From Cytobacillus oceanisediminis 2691 (GTDB lineage Bacteria > Bacillota > Bacilli > Bacillales > Cytobacillaceae): a DNA stretch of 64,000 nucleotides. Both the position numbers and the translations under genes were made by a program. The stretch spans positions 719,501 to 783,500 of the forward strand of contig NZ_CP015506.1 in assembly GCF_000294775.2 (NCBI RefSeq). The letters are read 5' to 3'. The notes under the pieces were generated by a model. It was given only the letters and a program-made list of their open reading frames with translations, ran no database searches and was not told the origin of the DNA. Position 1 is the first letter of the stretch. Each line of letters opens with the position of its first letter. Of the stretch, positions 60,608-64,000 are shown one piece after another.

Positions 60608-62253
60608 AAATATTTAAATTCTTATTTAGCACCTCAAAGGTAAATGTAGTACTTGCCATTGTTGCTGGCATTATCTCTGGAGGCAGCGGTACTCTGGTAA
60701 TTGCTCTGGTCAATCATATTCTGACACTAGAGAATCCTGGTATGCTCCGTATTATTTTGGGGTTCGCGGGTCTATGCCTAGCTATGTTGCTGACTAGTTT
60801 TGTGTCTGGCTACCTCCTAATACGTCTTGCACAAGGTTCGATCATCGAGTTAAGACTAGATTTAAGCAAAAGGATTCTTTCTACACCTCTTCGCGTTCTG
60901 GAAGAAAAAGGTCCTCATAGACTCTTGGCTAGTCTTACGGATGACGTAGCAGCGATTATGAATGCAGTTAGTGTTAGCCCTATGCTCATAACCAATTTGG
61001 TAATTGTCCTTGGATGTCTTGGGTATATGGGTTTTCTCTCCCTGCCTGTTTTAGGCATTGGTCTCGGTTTTATGCTGGCAGCTTTTCTAAGCTACCAGCT
61101 ATTGATGAAATTCGCCAATAAGTATTTGATTCAGGCTAGGGAGAAACAAGATGAGCTGTTTAATCATTTTAATGCCCTTACCCAGGGTACAAAAGAGCTC
61201 AAAACCAATAAAAAAAGAAGACTGAGTTTCTTTCAGGATGAACTAGAGCCAACGGTACATGGAGTTTACCAAAGTACAGTCCGTGGGATGACACTGTATA
61301 CATTTGCTGGAAATTGGGGGCAGCTGCTATTTCTCTTCTTCATAGGATTCGTACTCTTTCTGGGTCCTGTCTTCAGTTCGGTCAGTTCAGAAATTTTGGT
61401 GGGGTATACATTGGCGATTTTATATATGATGACTCCGCTTATAACTATTTTAAACATTATGCCAAACTTTGGACGGGCAAATATCTCACTGAAGAAAATA
61501 GACAGCCTTGGCCTATCCCTTGGAGACGATGTACTGACAGAAAACAACCTGGAAAAAAGAGGTTATGAGAAGTTGGAATTTAAAGGGCTCACTCATCAGT
61601 ATTACAGAGAAAAAGAAGACCTGAATTTCACTTTGAAAATAGATAACTTAACTTTTACACCAGGAGAGATTGTTTTTCTTGTCGGTGGGAACGGAAGCGG
61701 TAAGACCACACTTGCGAAAATGCTTACCGGCCTCTATCTGCCAGACTCTGGGTCTATTATTCTTGATGGCGAAGAAGTGACAAAAGATAGTATAGACCAT
61801 TACCGTCAACTCTTCTCCGTCGTGTTTAGTGATTTTTATCTATTTGATAATCTTCTGGGAATAGACTTAGAAAAACAACAGGAAGAGGCTCAACATTATC
61901 TGGAACTGTTACAGTTGGACCACAAAGTTACTATCCGAAATGGGAAGCTATCGACTACGAGGCTGTCTCAAGGGCAAAGAAAAAGACTAGCTCTTTTGAC
62001 AGCTTATCTTGAAGACAGGCCATTTTATGTGTTCGACGAGTGGGCTGCAGATCAGGACCCGGTATTTAAGGAGATTTTTTACACGCATCTTCTCCAGGAT
62101 CTTAAAGAACGTGGGAAAACAATTCTAGTTATTTCGCATGATGACCAGTATTTTCACTTGGCCGAAAGAGTTATTAATGTCGATTACGGACGGATTGTCA
62201 GTGATGAACGGATGGAATCAAGTAAATACCGCCACTTAGTGGCTGAATATTAA
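60604..62253 (+). CDS. Cyclic-peptide/siderophore export ABC transporter (PvdE/SyrD-like)
   Basis: A 549-residue fused ABC exporter: six TM helices (1 to about 300) and an ATPase with Walker A GGNGSGKTTLAKM (about 361), signature LSQGQRKRLALLTA and Walker B PFYVFDEWAADQDP. This family with the DEWAADQDP motif exports NRPS products such as pyoverdine precursors and syringomycin. It overlaps the end of NRPS 4 by 4 bp (ATGA), so it is translationally coupled and surely handles the peptide or its precursor. Confidence 0.92.
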   Translation: MKIFKFLFSTSKVNVVLAIVAGIISGGSGTLVIALVNHILTLENPGMLRIILGFAGLCLAMLLTSFVSGYLLIRLAQGSIIELRLDLSKRILSTPLRVLEEKGPHRLLASLTDDVAAIMNAVSVSPMLITNLVIVLGCLGYMGFLSLPVLGIGLGFMLAAFLSYQLLMKFANKYLIQAREKQDELFNHFNALTQGTKELKTNKKRRLSFFQDELEPTVHGVYQSTVRGMTLYTFAGNWGQLLFLFFIGFVLFLGPVFSSVSSEILVGYTLAILYMMTPLITILNIMPNFGRANISLKKIDSLGLSLGDDVLTENNLEKRGYEKLEFKGLTHQYYREKEDLNFTLKIDNLTFTPGEIVFLVGGNGSGKTTLAKMLTGLYLPDSGSIILDGEEVTKDSIDHYRQLFSVVFSDFYLFDNLLGIDLEKQQEEAQHYLELLQLDHKVTIRNGKLSTTRLSQGQRKRLALLTAYLEDRPFYVFDEWAADQDPVFKEIFYTHLLQDLKERGKTILVISHDDQYFHLAERVINVDYGRIVSDERMESSKYRHLVAEY

Positions 62254-62275
62254 ATTTTTTAAGGAGGTGAGAAAG

Positions 62276-62488
62276 ATGACTCAGGAATCGCTTTTATACA
62301 AAGTTGTTTTTAACCATGAAGAACAATATTCCATCTGGCCAGCGCACAAAAATACACCACCAGGCTGGACGGAAGAAGGCACAGTAGGAGAGAAGGAGGT
62401 TTGCCTGCAGCACATTGAGAAAGTTTGGACTGACATGAGACCTCTTAGTTTGCGTAACGCTATTTCTTCTGTTTATGCAGTTAAATAA
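62276..62488 (+). CDS. MbtH-like protein
   Basis: A 70-residue activator needed by many adenylation domains. It has YKVVFNHEEQYSIWP, PPGWTEEG, EKEVCLQHIEKVWTDMRPLSLR, i.e. the signature with the invariant Trp and Pro residues. ATG 62276 is preceded by AAGGAGGTGA; an in-frame GTG at 62267 lies in that site. It follows the exporter by 22 bp in the same operon. Confidence 0.93.
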   Translation: MTQESLLYKVVFNHEEQYSIWPAHKNTPPGWTEEGTVGEKEVCLQHIEKVWTDMRPLSLRNAISSVYAVK

Positions 62489-62667
62489 ATTAAATATCTG
62501 TAAAACCATAACACGTTTTAAGTATTAGTAAACGGACCTGTATAATCAGTAAAGCCACCGGCACCGAGGATGTATATGCAGAGCGGAATATGATTTTCAA
62601 AAACAAATCTCAAAATACAATAGGGAAAATCGTTAGAAAAAGAATACAGTTTAAGAGGAGCGATAAT

Positions 62668-64000
62668 ATGGCTTTTGCGAAGATTCATACAGATCTACCA
62701 GGACCAAAATCCGTAAAAATATTGGAAAAACAAGGTTCTGTGGCACGTGCATTCGGAACTTTTGTCCCTTCCATTGTTGATTATGCCAAAGGAGCCCGTG
62801 TGTGGGATTTGGATGGAAATGTATTTCTGGATATGGCAGGTGGAGTTGGATGCCTCAATGTCGGTCACAGCCATCCAAAAGTGGTTCAGACCATTCAGAG
62901 AGAAGCCGAGCGTTTTACACACACTGATTTTACTGTTATACCCTATGAATCTTACATTGAGCTTGCAGACCGGTTATGTAGAATGATGCCGGGTGAAGAA
63001 AGAAAAAGAGCTGCCTTTTTCAACTCAGGAACAGAAGCGGTTGAGAACGCCATAAAAATTGCACGAAAGGCAACCGGAAAAAGAGGTATTATCTGCTTTG
63101 AAGGGGCATTTCACGGAAGAACAATGCTTTCACTTTCACTGACAAGCAAAGTAAAACCTTATAAGGAGAAAATGGGTCCGTTTTTTAATGATATATACCG
63201 TATTCCTTATCCGAATCCCTACCGCTGGATGGGTACAAATGACCCGGAGGAAGTTTCAGAACAAGCGATAGAAGCTTTGTTAAATCTCTTTATAACACAG
63301 ATACCTCCTAGTGAAGTGGCCGCCCTAATTATTGAACCTATCCAGGGAGAGGCTGGTTTTATTACTCCGCCGGCTAGCTACCTGAAGGCTTTACAGAAAA
63401 TATGCAATGAAACTGGAATAATATTTATTGCTGATGAGGTTCAAACGGGCTATGGTCGGACAGGTGAATTCCTAGGCTCACATTATTTTGGCATTGAGCC
63501 AGATATCATTACACTCGGGAAATCTATTGCTGGAGGACTTCCATTATCGGCTGTTATCGGTAGGAAAAGCATAATGGACACAGCAGGTGATGGAGCCGTT
63601 GGTGGAACATTTGTTGGTAATCCGATTTCATGTGCTGCTGGGCTTGCAGTTCTGGATATTTATGAAGAAGAAAAGCTAGGAGAAAAGGCTCAGCAAATAG
63701 GTAATCAGATATTCGAAAAAGTAAGGGCTATGAAAGATAAATCCACTCTCATTGGGGATATTCGGGGAGCTGGGGCAATGTTAGCATTTGAGCTAGTAAG
63801 AGATCACGACACTCTTGAGCCGGCTGATACTGAAACCTCGGAAATTATTCAGAAATGTCTGCGAAAAGGAGTCATTCTCTTTAAAGCAGGTCTTTATAAT
63901 AACGTAATCCGCTTTCTTGTCCCTTTGGTTATATCCGAAAAGGAACTGGAAGAGGCTTTAGATATTATTGAAGAATCAGTAATGGAAGTTACCGAGAATT
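62668..64000 (+). CDS. Class III PLP aminotransferase (GabT-like), cut by the window end
   Basis: Open from ATG 62668 (after GAGGAG) to the last base, 444 codons, about the full length of 4-aminobutyrate aminotransferases. It has GGVGCLNVGHSHPKVV, FFNSGTEAVENAIKIARKATGKRGI, FEGAFHGRTM, IIEPIQGEAGF, IADEVQTGYGRTGEFLGS, the PLP lysine ITLGKSIAGGLPLSAV (Lys about 284) and GGTFVGNPISCAAGLAVL. It may make or consume a diamino or beta-amino acid precursor for the synthetases; GABA aminotransferase and diaminobutyrate aminotransferase are equally plausible. It lies 180 bp after the MbtH gene. Confidence 0.85.
   Translation, partial: MAFAKIHTDLPGPKSVKILEKQGSVARAFGTFVPSIVDYAKGARVWDLDGNVFLDMAGGVGCLNVGHSHPKVVQTIQREAERFTHTDFTVIPYESYIELADRLCRMMPGEERKRAAFFNSGTEAVENAIKIARKATGKRGIICFEGAFHGRTMLSLSLTSKVKPYKEKMGPFFNDIYRIPYPNPYRWMGTNDPEEVSEQAIEALLNLFITQIPPSEVAALIIEPIQGEAGFITPPASYLKALQKICNETGIIFIADEVQTGYGRTGEFLGSHYFGIEPDIITLGKSIAGGLPLSAVIGRKSIMDTAGDGAVGGTFVGNPISCAAGLAVLDIYEEEKLGEKAQQIGNQIFEKVRAMKDKSTLIGDIRGAGAMLAFELVRDHDTLEPADTETSEIIQKCLRKGVILFKAGLYNNVIRFLVPLVISEKELEEALDIIEESVMEVTEN

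Overview
The window looks like chromosomal DNA of a low-GC Gram-positive of the Bacillaceae (Bacillus/Cytobacillus/Mesobacillus-like). Evidence: strong AGGAGG ribosome binding sites, frequent TTG/GTG (and probably CTG) starts, a citrate transporter next to a CitST-like two-component system with a candidate cre site, HelD, PaiA/PaiB, TrmL, an S-box (SAM) riboswitch, CadC/CadA, and an NprR-type peptide-responsive regulator. No rRNA, tRNA, CRISPR array, replication origin or intact insertion sequence was recognised.

Layout. 1-12.7 kb: mostly housekeeping and transport genes (monooxygenase-fold protein, CitM/CitST, HelD, a DHA2 drug exporter, a dihydroorotate-dehydrogenase-like membrane fusion, and a marR-paiA-paiB operon). 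12.7-20.8 kb: small membrane proteins, trmL, and then a metal region. The metal region has a PCYCGC lipoprotein, a YtkA-like lipoprotein, cadC-cadA under two CadC-type operators, and copC-copD. Two of these genes, the PCYCGC lipoprotein and cadA, each carry one in-frame TGA where the family has a cysteine of a CxxC motif. Each TGA is followed by a small hairpin whose loop begins 21 nt downstream. The best reading is that both are selenoproteins (Sec118 and Sec21), not broken genes. 20.8-31.9 kb: accessory DNA with a 280-bp MITE flanked by 8-bp target duplications, a chloramphenicol acetyltransferase with a translational-attenuation leader, a PadR-controlled DrrAB-type exporter, a second ABC exporter with a frameshift, an S-box-controlled flavin monooxygenase/ATP-grasp pair, and several decayed genes. 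32-33.5 kb: a DinB protein, then a decayed tyrosine recombinase.

33.8-64 kb: a non-ribosomal peptide synthetase (NRPS) locus. It has an arginine-deiminase-family enzyme, a Sfp-type phosphopantetheinyl transferase, a type II thioesterase, four synthetases (C-A-T-E / C-A-T-E-C / Clike-A-T / C-A-T-C-A-T-TE; five modules), a TauD/SyrP-like oxygenase, a PvdE/SyrD-like peptide exporter, an MbtH protein and a class III aminotransferase that runs off the window. Between the accessory genes and the synthetases, on the opposite strand, lie an NprR-like HTH-TPR regulator and an unlisted 50-codon pre-peptide ending in a tandem repeat (YGEELPE x2 + Y). This is a candidate quorum-sensing cassette controlling the NRPS genes.

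Most unusual points: the paired candidate selenoproteins in a metal-handling region; the regulator/repeat-peptide cassette inside an NRPS locus; and the degenerate condensation domain opening the third synthetase directly after the oxygenase gene, which matches the interface-domain/beta-hydroxylase arrangement of siderophore NRPSs. By colinearity the product would be a pentapeptide X1(D)-X2(D)-X3(probably hydroxylated)-Thr-X5, possibly N-acylated. Only Thr is assigned with confidence.
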